64,000 nucleotides of DNA from Streptomyces broussonetiae (GTDB lineage: Bacteria > Actinomycetota > Actinomycetes > Streptomycetales > Streptomycetaceae), in assembly GCF_009796285.1 (NCBI RefSeq), contig NZ_CP047020.1:7502001-7566000 (forward strand), read 5' to 3'. Of this stretch, positions 44,847 through 53,056 are shown piece by piece. A program made the position numbers and the translations under genes. Below the pieces are notes generated by a model. That model saw only the letters and a program-made list of their open reading frames with translations, was not told the origin of the DNA and ran no database searches. How positions within the stretch are numbered: the first letter of the stretch is position 1; every line of letters starts with the position of its first letter.

Positions 44847-45104
44847 ATGACCGGAGTCGAGCCCAGCCGACTGGACGACCAGCAGCTCATGAAAGAGCTG
44901 GAGACGATCCACCGCACGCGCCACGACACCCTCCTGTACGGCTCGAACGACGCACTGCGGGCCCACAACGAGCGCATGGCGCAGCTGGAGGGCGAATACC
45001 TGCGCCGCAACCCGCGCCGTCTGGTCAGCGCGGGCCGCACCCGCGAGGGCGCCCGGGAACGCTGCTGCGGCGAGGCGACGGTTCCGCGCACCTCCGGCAC
45101 CTGA
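44847..45104 (+). CDS. DUF6158 family protein
   Basis: An 85-residue, charged, helical protein. SRLDDQQLMKELETIHRTRH, then GSNDALRAHNERMAQLEGEYLRR and NPRR, matches the DUF6158 proteins I remember as widespread in Streptomyces. No cofactor motif or membrane segment is present. The last 20 residues (ERCCGEATVPRTSGT) look like an extension. ATG 44847 has only a poor GCGGGG signal upstream. Function unknown. Confidence 0.8.
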   Translation: MTGVEPSRLDDQQLMKELETIHRTRHDTLLYGSNDALRAHNERMAQLEGEYLRRNPRRLVSAGRTREGARERCCGEATVPRTSGT

Positions 45105-45613
45105 CCGGTACCTCCTGCCGGCTCCGGGCCGCCGCACTTCCCCGGCCATCGCGCGGACGCCCGTGGCCGGCCTCCGCCCGCAGCCCCGGGCAGGCCCGCA
45201 GCCCCGGGCAGGCCCGGAACCCCGGGCAGGCCCGGAACCCCGGGCAGGCCCGGAACCCCGGGCAGGCCCGGAACCCCGGGCAGGCCCGGAACCCCCGGCA
45301 GGCGGGCGAGGGCTCCGGCACCGTGTGGACCGGTACTCGGTGCTGTGCTCTCGGTGCTCTCGGTGATCTCCTGCGTCGGCACAGCCCCGAGCACGACGTC
45401 GTAGGGGCCGCCGTGCGCCCGTGTCACCCGCCTGGCCGTCCGTGTCCCGCGAATGGGGTCCGGCCGCGCGCGGTGCGCCGCGGCACGGGCTGAGATGGCA
45501 GCGAGGGCACACCCCGTGCCCCGGCCCCGTGCCCGGTACCCGTGGCGCCGCCCGGAAGCGCCGCCGTACCGCCGCCGGGCCGACCCGCCGCAGCTCGCCG
45601 AGGAGCCAGCCCC
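45105..45613. other. intergenic region dominated by an 18-bp minisatellite
   Basis: These 509 bp hold the tandem array at 45181-45306. On the plus strand it would read (E/Q)PRAGP and on the minus strand the collagen-like GLPGVP. Frames are open through it on both strands because the unit is 18 bp, but no start signal supports a gene. Confidence 0.4.
45181..45306. repeat. 18-bp tandem repeat, seven copies
   Basis: The unit is (CA/GA)-GCCCCGGGCAGGCCCG-like: two copies begin CAGC, four begin GAAC, and the seventh is degenerate. Copies are otherwise identical, which suggests recent slippage. Confidence 0.9.
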
Positions 45614-45991
45614 ATGCGCCGCACCGCCCGCGCCCTGTCCGTCGTCCTCGCCGCCGGTGCCGTGCTCGCCCTGGCCGGTCCCGCCGCCGGTGCGGATCCC
45701 GCCGTCCGGGCGCGCCCCGGCCCCGGTACCGTCTCCCGGGACTGCGCTTCGGCCACCGGACCGCTGCCGGGCGCGGAGTCCTGCTCCGGCCGGCACGCCT
45801 GTACCGACGACTTCCCCTGTGCCCCGGCCGGTGTGCCGCACGGCGTCCGGGCCGGTCAGGGCGGCAGCTTCACCGACTCCGTCCCCGCTCTGGTCGCCGG
45901 TGGCATCCTCGTCGCCACGGCGTGCGCCGGAGCCGGCCACCGGCTGTACGGCCACCGGCGCATCACGGCCCACCGGCCCACCGGGGTGTGA
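45614..45991 (+). CDS. small secreted/membrane-anchored hypothetical protein
   Basis: A 125-residue protein from ATG 45614 with GAGGAG at 9 nt. MRRTARALSVVLAAGAVLALAG is a signal peptide ending near AAGADP. The mature middle part has four Cys (RDCAS, ESCSG, HACTD, FPCAP) that could form two disulfides. A second hydrophobic stretch, VPALVAGGILVATACAGAG (about 92-110), followed by a basic tail suggests a C-terminal membrane anchor. No family recognised. It lies 216 bp before the aminotransferase-like gene. Confidence 0.7.
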   Translation: MRRTARALSVVLAAGAVLALAGPAAGADPAVRARPGPGTVSRDCASATGPLPGAESCSGRHACTDDFPCAPAGVPHGVRAGQGGSFTDSVPALVAGGILVATACAGAGHRLYGHRRITAHRPTGV

Positions 45992-46207
45992 CCGGGCCAC
46001 CAGCCGATGCCACGGCGCCCACACACAACCGAGACCCGCCACAACCGACACCCACCACAACCGATCCCCACGCACAACGACACCCATCCACAACCGGCAC
46101 CCACCCCACCACGGCACACGACACAGCAGCCCACGACGACACGGCCACCCACACCGCACCGCCCGCAGCGGGCGGCACACGGCACCACGGACTGCGCGGA
46201 GGCGGAC

Positions 46208-47446
46208 ATGCGGCGGACGGACCCCGAGGACCACGGACCCGTCCGCTACGGCCCCCCGCTCCCGGGCGACGGCCTGCCCGTGCTCCCCGAGCTGGCCGCC
46301 GTGCTCGCCGCCGCCGCGGGCCGCGCCGAGGCCCAGCCCGTCGGCGGCGCCCCCGCCCTGCTGGAAGCGGCCTGCGGCTACTGGACCCGGCGCGGCCTGC
46401 TCACCGTCCCCGACCAGGTGGCGTCCGGCCCCGGCGCCCCCGCCCTGCTGCTCGCCCTCACCGCCGCGCTCGCCTCGGACGGCGCCGACATCCTCGTACC
46501 CCGCCCCTGTGCCGCCTGGTGGGCGCCGTACGCCCGCGTGCTCGGCCGGCCCACCTTCCATGTGCCGACCCCCGCCGAGAGCGGGGGAGTGCCCGACCCC
46601 TACGCCCTGCTGGAGACCGTCCGCCGGGTGCGCACCGAGGGCGGCGACCCACGGCTGCTCGTGCTGTCCGTCGCCGACGACCCCACCGCCACCGTCGCCC
46701 CGCCCGAACTGCTGCACGAGACCGTCGAAGTCGCCACCGCCGAGGGCCTGCACCTGGTCAGCGACGAGACCTGGCGCGACACCCTGCACCAACCGCACGG
46801 CACCGTCCTGCTCAGCCCCGCCGAGATGCGGCCCGACCGGGTCACCGTCGTCACCGACCTCGCCGGCTCCCTGCTGCCCCCCGGCTGGCCCGCCGCCGTC
46901 GCCCGCTTCCCCGCGACCCGGACCGGACTTCACCTCCACGCGCGCGTGCTCGACATCCTCACCGCGCTCGGCGCACGCGTAGCCGCCCCGGTCGCCGCCG
47001 CGGCCGGCTACGCCCTCGACGAACCTGCGCCCGTCACCGAGCGCCGCGAGGCCACCGTGCGGCTGCACGCGCGCGCAGCCGCGGCCGCGCATGCCGCGCT
47101 CCTCGCCGCCGGCGCCCTCGTCCGCCCCCCGCAGGCCGGCCGCCACCTGTACGCCGACCTGGGCCCGCTGCGTGAACGCCTCGCCGCACAAGGAGTCGGT
47201 GACGCACAGGAGTTGGAGGACCTCCTCACCGCCCGGCTCGGGATGCCCGCCCCTGGCGGCCACCGCTTCGGCGACGACCTCGGCGCACTGCGCGTACGGC
47301 TCGCCACCGGACCCCTGCTGGGTGGCACGGACGAAGAACGCGCGGAATGCCTCACCTCACCCGTTCCGTTGGAACTGCCACACGTGCAACGTGCGTTGAT
47401 CTCCTTGACCACGGTCCTCGACGAACTCCGCGACGACGCTCAGTGA
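46208..47446 (+). CDS. aminotransferase class I/II-fold protein lacking any lysine
   Basis: A 412-residue protein starting at ATG 46208 behind GGAGG at 6 nt. The fold-type-I aminotransferase layout is recognisable: APALLEAACGYWTRRGLL, GAPALLLALTAAL, ILVPRPCAAWWAPYARVLG, LLVLSVADDPTATV (the usual N-P-x-N-P-T region) and LHLVSDETWRDTL. Where active enzymes have S-x-S-K to bind PLP, this protein has VVTDLAGSLLPPGWPAAVARF, and I count no Lys in the whole sequence. It therefore cannot form the internal aldimine and is probably not a PLP transaminase. Its stop overlaps a possible start of the metallo-beta-lactamase-fold gene (TGATG), so the two are coupled. Confidence 0.85.
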   Translation: MRRTDPEDHGPVRYGPPLPGDGLPVLPELAAVLAAAAGRAEAQPVGGAPALLEAACGYWTRRGLLTVPDQVASGPGAPALLLALTAALASDGADILVPRPCAAWWAPYARVLGRPTFHVPTPAESGGVPDPYALLETVRRVRTEGGDPRLLVLSVADDPTATVAPPELLHETVEVATAEGLHLVSDETWRDTLHQPHGTVLLSPAEMRPDRVTVVTDLAGSLLPPGWPAAVARFPATRTGLHLHARVLDILTALGARVAAPVAAAAGYALDEPAPVTERREATVRLHARAAAAAHAALLAAGALVRPPQAGRHLYADLGPLRERLAAQGVGDAQELEDLLTARLGMPAPGGHRFGDDLGALRVRLATGPLLGGTDEERAECLTSPVPLELPHVQRALISLTTVLDELRDDAQ

Positions 47447-47460
47447 TGGGAGCCGCCTCG

Positions 47461-48696
47461 ATGACGCAGCAGACGCACGAGCCCGGATCGGCCCCGACGA
47501 CCCCGTCGCACCCGACGCCTCCCATGTCCCCGACGACTCCCGCATCCCTGACCGGTGCCACGCTCACCACCCCCCTCGCACCCCCGTTCCCCCCGCTCGC
47601 CGAGCCCCGCCCCCTGGGCGAACACCGCGTGTGGCCACGGACGTTCCACGACCGGCTCACCGCCCCGCTGCCCGGCCTCAAAGCACTCGCGCGCTTCGCC
47701 CGCGAAGGCGCCGTACGGCCCGGCCGCGACGGCCTCGCCGACATCCCCCGCCTCCCCGTCGCACCCGCCCCGCTGCCTTCCGCCGACTCCCGTACCCTCG
47801 CCGTCACCTGGGCCGGACACGCCAGCTGGATCATCCGCATCGGCGGCCTGACCGTCCTCACGGACCCCGTCTGGTCCCGCCGCATCCTCGGCACCCCCGC
47901 CCGCATCACCCCGGTCGGCGTCCCCTGGGACAGCCTGCCCCGCATCGACGCCGTCGTCATCAGCCACAACCACTACGACCACCTCGACGCCCCCACCCTG
48001 CGCCGGCTCCCGCGCGCCACACCGGTGTTCGCCCCGGCCGGGCTCGGCCGCTGGTTCCGCCGCCGCCGCTTCTCCTGCGTCACCGAACTGGACTGGTGGG
48101 AGGGAGCCGAACTGGCCGGAGTCCGCTTCGACTTCGTCCCGGCCCATCACTGGTCCAAGCGCGGCCTCACCGACACCTGCCACAGCCTGTGGGGCGGCTG
48201 GATCCTCACCAACGGCGACGGCCGGCGCCTGTACTTCGCCGGCGACACCGGCTACGGCCACTGGTTCTCCCGCATCGGCCGCCGCTACCCCGGCATCGAC
48301 CTCGCCCTCATGCCCATCGGCGCCTACGACCCCCGCTGGTGGCTCGGCGACGTCCACTGCGACCCCGAGGAAGCCGTCCGGGCCACCCTCGACCTCGGCG
48401 CCCGCCGCATGGCCCCCATGCACTGGGGCACCTTCGTCCTCTCGGCCGAACCGGTCCTGGAACCGCTCACGAGAGTGCGGGCGGCCTGGGAGAAGGCGGG
48501 GCTGGAGCGCGAAGACCTGTGGGATCTACCGGTGGGAGCTTCGAGCGTGCTCGGCGGGAGCGCCCCGCGAGGGGCGCGGGGAACTGCGCGATCCACCACG
48601 ACGAACCCGCACCCCGAATCGCACACCCACCCCGAAACGCACACCCACCCCGACGGCGCTACCGAAACCGCCGCACCACACTCGGCACCGCACTGA
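47461..48696 (+). CDS. metallo-beta-lactamase-fold hydrolase (NAPE-PLD/UlaG-like)
   Basis: A 411-residue protein. ATG 47461 has GGGAG at 8 nt; ATG 47446, overlapping the upstream stop, is an alternative. The metal site is seen in VISHNHYDHLDAPTL (HxHxDH), FVPAHHWSKRG, YFAGDTGYGHW and APMHWGTF. The order and length resemble NAPE-PLD-like phosphodiesterases of bacteria. The N-terminal 40 residues are Pro/Thr-rich. The C-terminal 50 residues are His/Thr/Pro-rich (PHPESHTHPETHTHPDG) and overlap the 3' end of the DedA gene on the other strand by 38 bp. Confidence 0.9.
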   Translation: MTQQTHEPGSAPTTPSHPTPPMSPTTPASLTGATLTTPLAPPFPPLAEPRPLGEHRVWPRTFHDRLTAPLPGLKALARFAREGAVRPGRDGLADIPRLPVAPAPLPSADSRTLAVTWAGHASWIIRIGGLTVLTDPVWSRRILGTPARITPVGVPWDSLPRIDAVVISHNHYDHLDAPTLRRLPRATPVFAPAGLGRWFRRRRFSCVTELDWWEGAELAGVRFDFVPAHHWSKRGLTDTCHSLWGGWILTNGDGRRLYFAGDTGYGHWFSRIGRRYPGIDLALMPIGAYDPRWWLGDVHCDPEEAVRATLDLGARRMAPMHWGTFVLSAEPVLEPLTRVRAAWEKAGLEREDLWDLPVGASSVLGGSAPRGARGTARSTTTNPHPESHTHPETHTHPDGATETAAPHSAPH

Positions 48697-49291
48697 TCAC
48701 CACGGTCAGCCCCACCGCCACCACAACCCCCTCCCAGGGCTCGCTGAACAACGAACCCCCCAGGATCCCGATGACCTGATACGTCGCCGCCCACGCCAGG
48801 CACGCCGCCACATTCCCCCGGCCGAACCGCCTGAGCGGCCAGTCAGCCATCAGACAAGCCAACATCACCGGAATACGACCGGCCGGCACCAGCCGGGACA
48901 ACACCAGCACCGCGACCCCGTGCTCGGCCAACCTCCCCCGCGCCGAGGCCAGCGCAGCGTCCGGAGCCCGCGACCGGATCACCTCCAGCCACCGCGACCC
49001 GCCCCGCGACCGCATCCCACGCCGCCCCAGCCAGTACAGCGCCCCGTCCCCCAAGAACGCGGCCAGCGACGCCGTCACGAACACCAGGGCCAGCGAGAAC
49101 GGCGCCGTCTGATGGAACGCCACCACCGCCGCCGAACTCACCAGCGCACCTGTGGGCACCACCGGCACCAGCGCACCGACCAGCACGAGCAGGAACAACG
49201 ACGGATACCCGGCCGCCTGCTGCGTCGACTCCGGCGGCACCGCCGACGTCGACACGGCGGCGAGCACCGCCGTGCAGGCCGGCCGGGTCAC
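48659..49291 (-). CDS. DedA-family membrane protein
   Basis: A 210-residue membrane protein. YPSLFLLVLVGALVPVVPTGAL and LGDGALYWLGRRG with VLVLSRLVPAGRIPVMLACLMA are the DedA/VTT signature, including the Arg-containing re-entrant motif SRLVPAGR. DedA proteins include lipid scramblases and affect membrane composition and proton-motive force. GTG 49291 overlaps the stop of the second metallo-beta-lactamase-fold gene (GTGA), so they are coupled. Its 3' end overlaps the convergent gene. Confidence 0.88.
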   Translation of the reverse strand: MTRPACTAVLAAVSTSAVPPESTQQAAGYPSLFLLVLVGALVPVVPTGALVSSAAVVAFHQTAPFSLALVFVTASLAAFLGDGALYWLGRRGMRSRGGSRWLEVIRSRAPDAALASARGRLAEHGVAVLVLSRLVPAGRIPVMLACLMADWPLRRFGRGNVAACLAWAATYQVIGILGGSLFSEPWEGVVVAVGLTVVISAVPSVVRRFR

Positions 49292-50061
49292 CGTGCGACC
49301 TCCAGCCGCACACGCTCCCCGTGCCCCAGCCGGTACACCGCCACCTGCGGCGCGACCACCGCCGCCAGCCGTACGAACTCCTCGCCCGGCGCATGGAACT
49401 CGTGCGGCCGTACCGCCTCCATGCCGATCGGCCAGTACGTCCCGTAGTGCACCGGCACCGCCACCCGCGGCGCCAGCCGGGCCAGCGCCCGCGCGGCCCG
49501 CCCCGCGTCCAGATGCCCCTCACCCAGGAACGGACCCCAGCCCCCCACCGGCAGCAACGCCACGTCCACCGGCCCGACCCACTGCGCCATCGCGTCGAAC
49601 AGCCCCGTGTCCCCGGCGAAATACGTCCGCGCCTCGCCCTCCACGACGAACCCCAGCGCCGGCGAACGACGCGGACCCACCGGCAGCCGTCGCCCGTCGT
49701 GCAACGCGGGTACCACCCGGATCAGCGCCTCGCCGACCCGCACCTCGTCCCCCGGCTCCACCTCCGTCATCCGCACCTGGCGCAGACGGCGCAGCGCGGG
49801 CACCGCCCGTGGCGCGCCCCGGGGCACGAGCAGGCGCGTACCCGGGGCGAGCGAGGCCAGCGAGGGCACATGCAGATGGTCGGCATGCAGATGGGACACG
49901 AGCGCCACGTCCGCGCGCCGCGCCCCGGCCGGCGGCACCTCCCCCCGGCGCCGCCGCAGATGCGCCAGCCGGCGTGCGAACAGAGGATCGGTCAGCACCC
50001 GTATGTGCCCGTCCTCGACCGTGCAGGTGGCATGACCCCACCAGGTGATCTCCACCGGCAC
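49288..50061 (-). CDS. metallo-beta-lactamase-fold hydrolase
   Basis: A 257-residue single-domain protein. GTG 50061 (VPVEITWWGHATC) is chosen because AAGGAGG lies 7 nt upstream; GTG 50079 would place that ribosome binding site inside the gene. Metal ligands are in VALVSHLHADHLHVPS (HxHxDH), VPALHDGRR, YFAGDTGLFD and VPVHYGTYW. It resembles the UlaG/YcbL-like subgroup and a shortened version of the protein at 47461. It is co-translated with the DedA gene, which hints at a membrane lipid or phosphoester substrate. Confidence 0.88.
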   Translation of the reverse strand: MPVEITWWGHATCTVEDGHIRVLTDPLFARRLAHLRRRRGEVPPAGARRADVALVSHLHADHLHVPSLASLAPGTRLLVPRGAPRAVPALRRLRQVRMTEVEPGDEVRVGEALIRVVPALHDGRRLPVGPRRSPALGFVVEGEARTYFAGDTGLFDAMAQWVGPVDVALLPVGGWGPFLGEGHLDAGRAARALARLAPRVAVPVHYGTYWPIGMEAVRPHEFHAPGEEFVRLAAVVAPQVAVYRLGHGERVRLEVAR

Positions 50062-50146
50062 CCTCTTCGCCTCCTTCACGCGACTCCCCGAAGCCTACGG
50101 GCAGGAGTAGGGTCGGCGAGGAAACCCGGAGGTGAGGGGGGACGCC

Positions 50147-50578
50147 ATGGGACACCCGCAGGCCGCCTCCGACGTGCCCAGGCCCGTGCGCGTCACTGCC
50201 ATCGCGAGCCTGACCCCGCTGGAGGAACTGGAAGCCGACCCCTTCCTCGTCGACTCCCGCAGCCAGCACGCCATGTGCGCCCGCTGGGCCGCCGAACACG
50301 GATACGTGGTCGCCCGGGAACTCCTCGTCGGCGGACTGCGCTTCGACCACTGCGCCCTGTGGGACGGTGTCCGCCCCGGCGTCGACGTCTTCGTCGCCCC
50401 CAGCCTGCGGGTCCTGCAACGGGCCCTGTCCTCCGTCGAGGCCTTCACCGCCGAATGCGCCCGGCGCGGCGTACGGGTGGAGACGGTCGGCCGTGCCGAA
50501 CCCGCCTACGACGCTCAGATGAAGGCCCACGTCCACCGTCGGCTGTCCATGCCGACGGCCGGCTACGACGGCCGCTGA
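50147..50578 (+). CDS. conserved hypothetical protein, possibly resolvase-like fold
   Basis: A 143-residue protein from ATG 50147 with AGGGGGG upstream. The pattern VRVTAIASLTPLEEL, then SRSQHAMCARWAAEHGYVVARELL and VDVFVAPSLRVLQRA with CARRGVRVETVG resembles the N-terminal catalytic domain of serine recombinases (strand, re-oriented helix, GY strand, D-x-F/V strand, helix). A DNA-binding domain is absent. I recall near-identical proteins in other Streptomyces, so it is conserved. If the fold is right, it is probably a non-recombinase derivative. Function unknown. Confidence 0.65.
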   Translation: MGHPQAASDVPRPVRVTAIASLTPLEELEADPFLVDSRSQHAMCARWAAEHGYVVARELLVGGLRFDHCALWDGVRPGVDVFVAPSLRVLQRALSSVEAFTAECARRGVRVETVGRAEPAYDAQMKAHVHRRLSMPTAGYDGR

Positions 50579-50744
50579 CCGAGCCGGCCCCGGCCACCCC
50601 CGCCGCACGCGACCGGCCGGCGTTCCCACCCGGTATGACAAGGTGGAGAGCCACGGCCCGCTCGGCCGGCGAAGCAGGACGCGGTCCTCCTGCCCGGAGC
50701 GGAGCCCGGAGCCCGGGCGGCGCGGAGGACCAGAACGCGAGGTG

Positions 50745-50780
50745 TACAAGGCGTGCGAGGCCTACAAGGCGTGCGATGGC
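50745..50780 (+). repeat. 18-bp tandem duplication at the start of the phosphodiesterase gene
   Basis: TACAAGGCGTGCGA is repeated at 50745 and 50763 with an 18-bp period, so two in-frame GTG codons (50753 and 50771) have the same GAGG-containing upstream context. Confidence 0.85.
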
Positions 50781-52897
50781 GGCAGGCCACCCGTCAGATC
50801 GGACGGAGCGTCACCGTATGGGCGGCCTCCACCGCCACCATGCTGGTCCTCGCCGGCCTTCTGCCCGACTTCCAGCTCCAGTCCGCCGACGGCGACAGCG
50901 CCACCCGGATCGCCGTCACCGCCGCGTGCGGTGCCGGCGCCTTCGGCGTCCTGTCGGCCGTGGTCTGGCCACTCCTGGTCCGCCTTCTGCTCCTCGTCCC
51001 CGCCTTCGTTCTCGGCCTGCTCGTCTTCTTCCTCAACGGCTCGTTGCTGCTGCTCGCCCTGCGCATCAACCCCTCCGGCCGCGGCGCCGTCGCCCCCGAG
51101 ACCGCCGTCATCGTGGCCGCCGTGATGTCCGCCGTCGCCTCGGCCACCGGCGCCGCCCTCGCCGTACGCGACGACGAGACCTACCGTCGCCGCCTGCACC
51201 GCCTTGCCACCCGCCGGCGCAGATCCGACCCGCCCTGCCCCACCACCCCCGGCCTGGTCTTCGTCCAACTCGACGGTGTGGGCCACGACGTCCTGACGGA
51301 CGCGGTGCGCAAGGGGCTGATGCCGACGGTGGGCCGATGGCTGGCGACGGGCGACGGTGGGCAACCGACGGACGGCGTACGGACGCTCGGCGGTCGGCAG
51401 TCGGCGGACCACGGCACACGGCCGACCCACCGCCTCACCCCCTGGCGCACCGACTGGTCCAGCCAGACCGGTGCCAGCCAGCTCGGCATTCTGCACGGCA
51501 GCACCTTCGACGTGCCGGCGTTCCGCTGGTACGAGAAGGACCGCGGGGAGGTGATGGTGTGCAATCGGCCGACGAGCGCCGCCGAACTCCAGCGCCGCGC
51601 CGTCGTACGCACGGGCGACGGCGGACTGCTCAGCGTCGACGGCGCCAGCCGCGGCAACCTGTTCAGCGGCGGTGCCGGTGAACAGGCCCTCGTGCTGTCC
51701 ATAGCGGCCCGCCGCCGCAGCCGGGAGAACCGTTCCCGCGCCGGATACTTCGCCTACTTCTCCGACCCCGCGGGCGCCGTCCGTACCGCCCTGTCCTTCG
51801 TCGCCGAGGTGGCCCGCGAGATCGGCCAGTCCACCCGCGCCCGGCTGCGCAGACAGCGCCCCCGGATCGGCCGCGGCGGCCTCTACCCCCTCGTGCGGGC
51901 CTTCGCCACCGTCGTCGAACGGGACGTCGTCGTCGCCGCGGTGATGGGCGACATGCTCGCCGGCCGCACCGCCGTCTACGCCGACCTGGTCGCCTACGAC
52001 GAGGTCGCCCACCACTCCGGCCCGCACAGCCGGGACGCCGAGAAGGTCCTGCAACGTCTCGACCGGGCCCTCGCCCTGCTCCAGCGGGTCGCCGAACACG
52101 CCCCACGCCCCTACCGCATCGTCGTCCTCTCCGACCACGGGCAGAGTCCCGGCGAGACCTTCCACGCGCGCTACGGCCTCACCCTCGGCGACCTCGTCCG
52201 GGCCGGGTGCGGGCTGCATGTGCCGCGCCGGGCCGAACACACCCACAGCGGTGCCGAGGCCCGCGCCGCCGTCCGTGCCGCGCTGCGCCGGCCCGTGGCG
52301 GACAGGAGCGACGAGCACCGGCCCGACCGGGGCCGTGAGCCGATCGTGCTGGCCTCCGGCAACCTCGGCCTGGTCTCCTTCCCGGACGTCGACCACCGCA
52401 TGACCAAGGAGGAGATCGACGCCCGCCACCCCGCCCTGCTCACCACCCTCGCCAACCACCCCGGCATTGGGTTCCTGCTGGTGCGCAGTGCGGAGCACGA
52501 CGGTGTGGTGCTGGGCGCCCACGGCGTCGAGATCCCGCTGGCCGCGCTCGACGACGACCCCGGGCCGCTGGCGCGCTTCGGCCCCGGCGCCGCCGACGCC
52601 GTCCGGCGCACCCACTCCTTCCCGCACACCGCCGACATCATGGTGAACTCCGCCCACGACCCCGCCGACGGCGAGGTCCTCGCCTTCGAGGAGCAGATCG
52701 GCTCCCACGGCGGCCTCGGCGGCGCCCAGTCCCGCCCGTTCCTGCTCTCCCCGCTCGACCTGTCCGCGCCGGTCGGGCAGCGGGAAGAACTGGCCGGCGC
52801 CGAGCACGTGCACCGCGTCCTGCGCCGCTGGCTGCGTGAACTCAACGGCCCCGAGATCCCGCTGACCGCCCCCGCCGAGGAGGAGCGGGCGGCCTGA
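50753..52897 (+). CDS. membrane-anchored alkaline-phosphatase-superfamily phosphodiesterase
   Basis: A 714-residue protein (708 if GTG 50771 is used). Residues 20-140 hold four membrane segments like the holin-type/Mmp N-terminal domain. A linker is followed by a type I phosphodiesterase/nucleotide pyrophosphatase domain (about 165-690). VFVQLDGVGHDVL has the first metal Asp, SSQTGASQLGILHG the nucleophile region (Thr/Ser), VAYDEVAHHSGP and VVLSDHGQS the remaining metal ligands, and IGSHGGLGG the last His. The Gly/Arg-rich stretch GDGGQPTDGVRTLGG (about 200-225) looks like an insertion. It probably hydrolyses a phosphodiester at the membrane; the substrate is unknown. Confidence 0.87.
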   Translation: MRGLQGVRWRQATRQIGRSVTVWAASTATMLVLAGLLPDFQLQSADGDSATRIAVTAACGAGAFGVLSAVVWPLLVRLLLLVPAFVLGLLVFFLNGSLLLLALRINPSGRGAVAPETAVIVAAVMSAVASATGAALAVRDDETYRRRLHRLATRRRRSDPPCPTTPGLVFVQLDGVGHDVLTDAVRKGLMPTVGRWLATGDGGQPTDGVRTLGGRQSADHGTRPTHRLTPWRTDWSSQTGASQLGILHGSTFDVPAFRWYEKDRGEVMVCNRPTSAAELQRRAVVRTGDGGLLSVDGASRGNLFSGGAGEQALVLSIAARRRSRENRSRAGYFAYFSDPAGAVRTALSFVAEVAREIGQSTRARLRRQRPRIGRGGLYPLVRAFATVVERDVVVAAVMGDMLAGRTAVYADLVAYDEVAHHSGPHSRDAEKVLQRLDRALALLQRVAEHAPRPYRIVVLSDHGQSPGETFHARYGLTLGDLVRAGCGLHVPRRAEHTHSGAEARAAVRAALRRPVADRSDEHRPDRGREPIVLASGNLGLVSFPDVDHRMTKEEIDARHPALLTTLANHPGIGFLLVRSAEHDGVVLGAHGVEIPLAALDDDPGPLARFGPGAADAVRRTHSFPHTADIMVNSAHDPADGEVLAFEEQIGSHGGLGGAQSRPFLLSPLDLSAPVGQREELAGAEHVHRVLRRWLRELNGPEIPLTAPAEEERAA

Positions 52898-53056
52898 GCC
52901 GGCCGTGCGCGACCGGACGGGCCACGTCATCCGCCGTTCACCGCGCGTGGGCCGGTCTTGGGCGTGCGCGGGGCCCGGATGTGATCGGATAGGGACAGGG
53001 AAACCCGGAGACGGAAACCCCGGAAACGGGACCGACCATCCGCGAAAGGAACCACC

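Noticed and set aside
50147..50578. A functional site-specific recombinase
   Set aside because: The fold resembles a resolvase N-terminal domain but there is no DNA-binding domain, no mobile element and no attachment site nearby.
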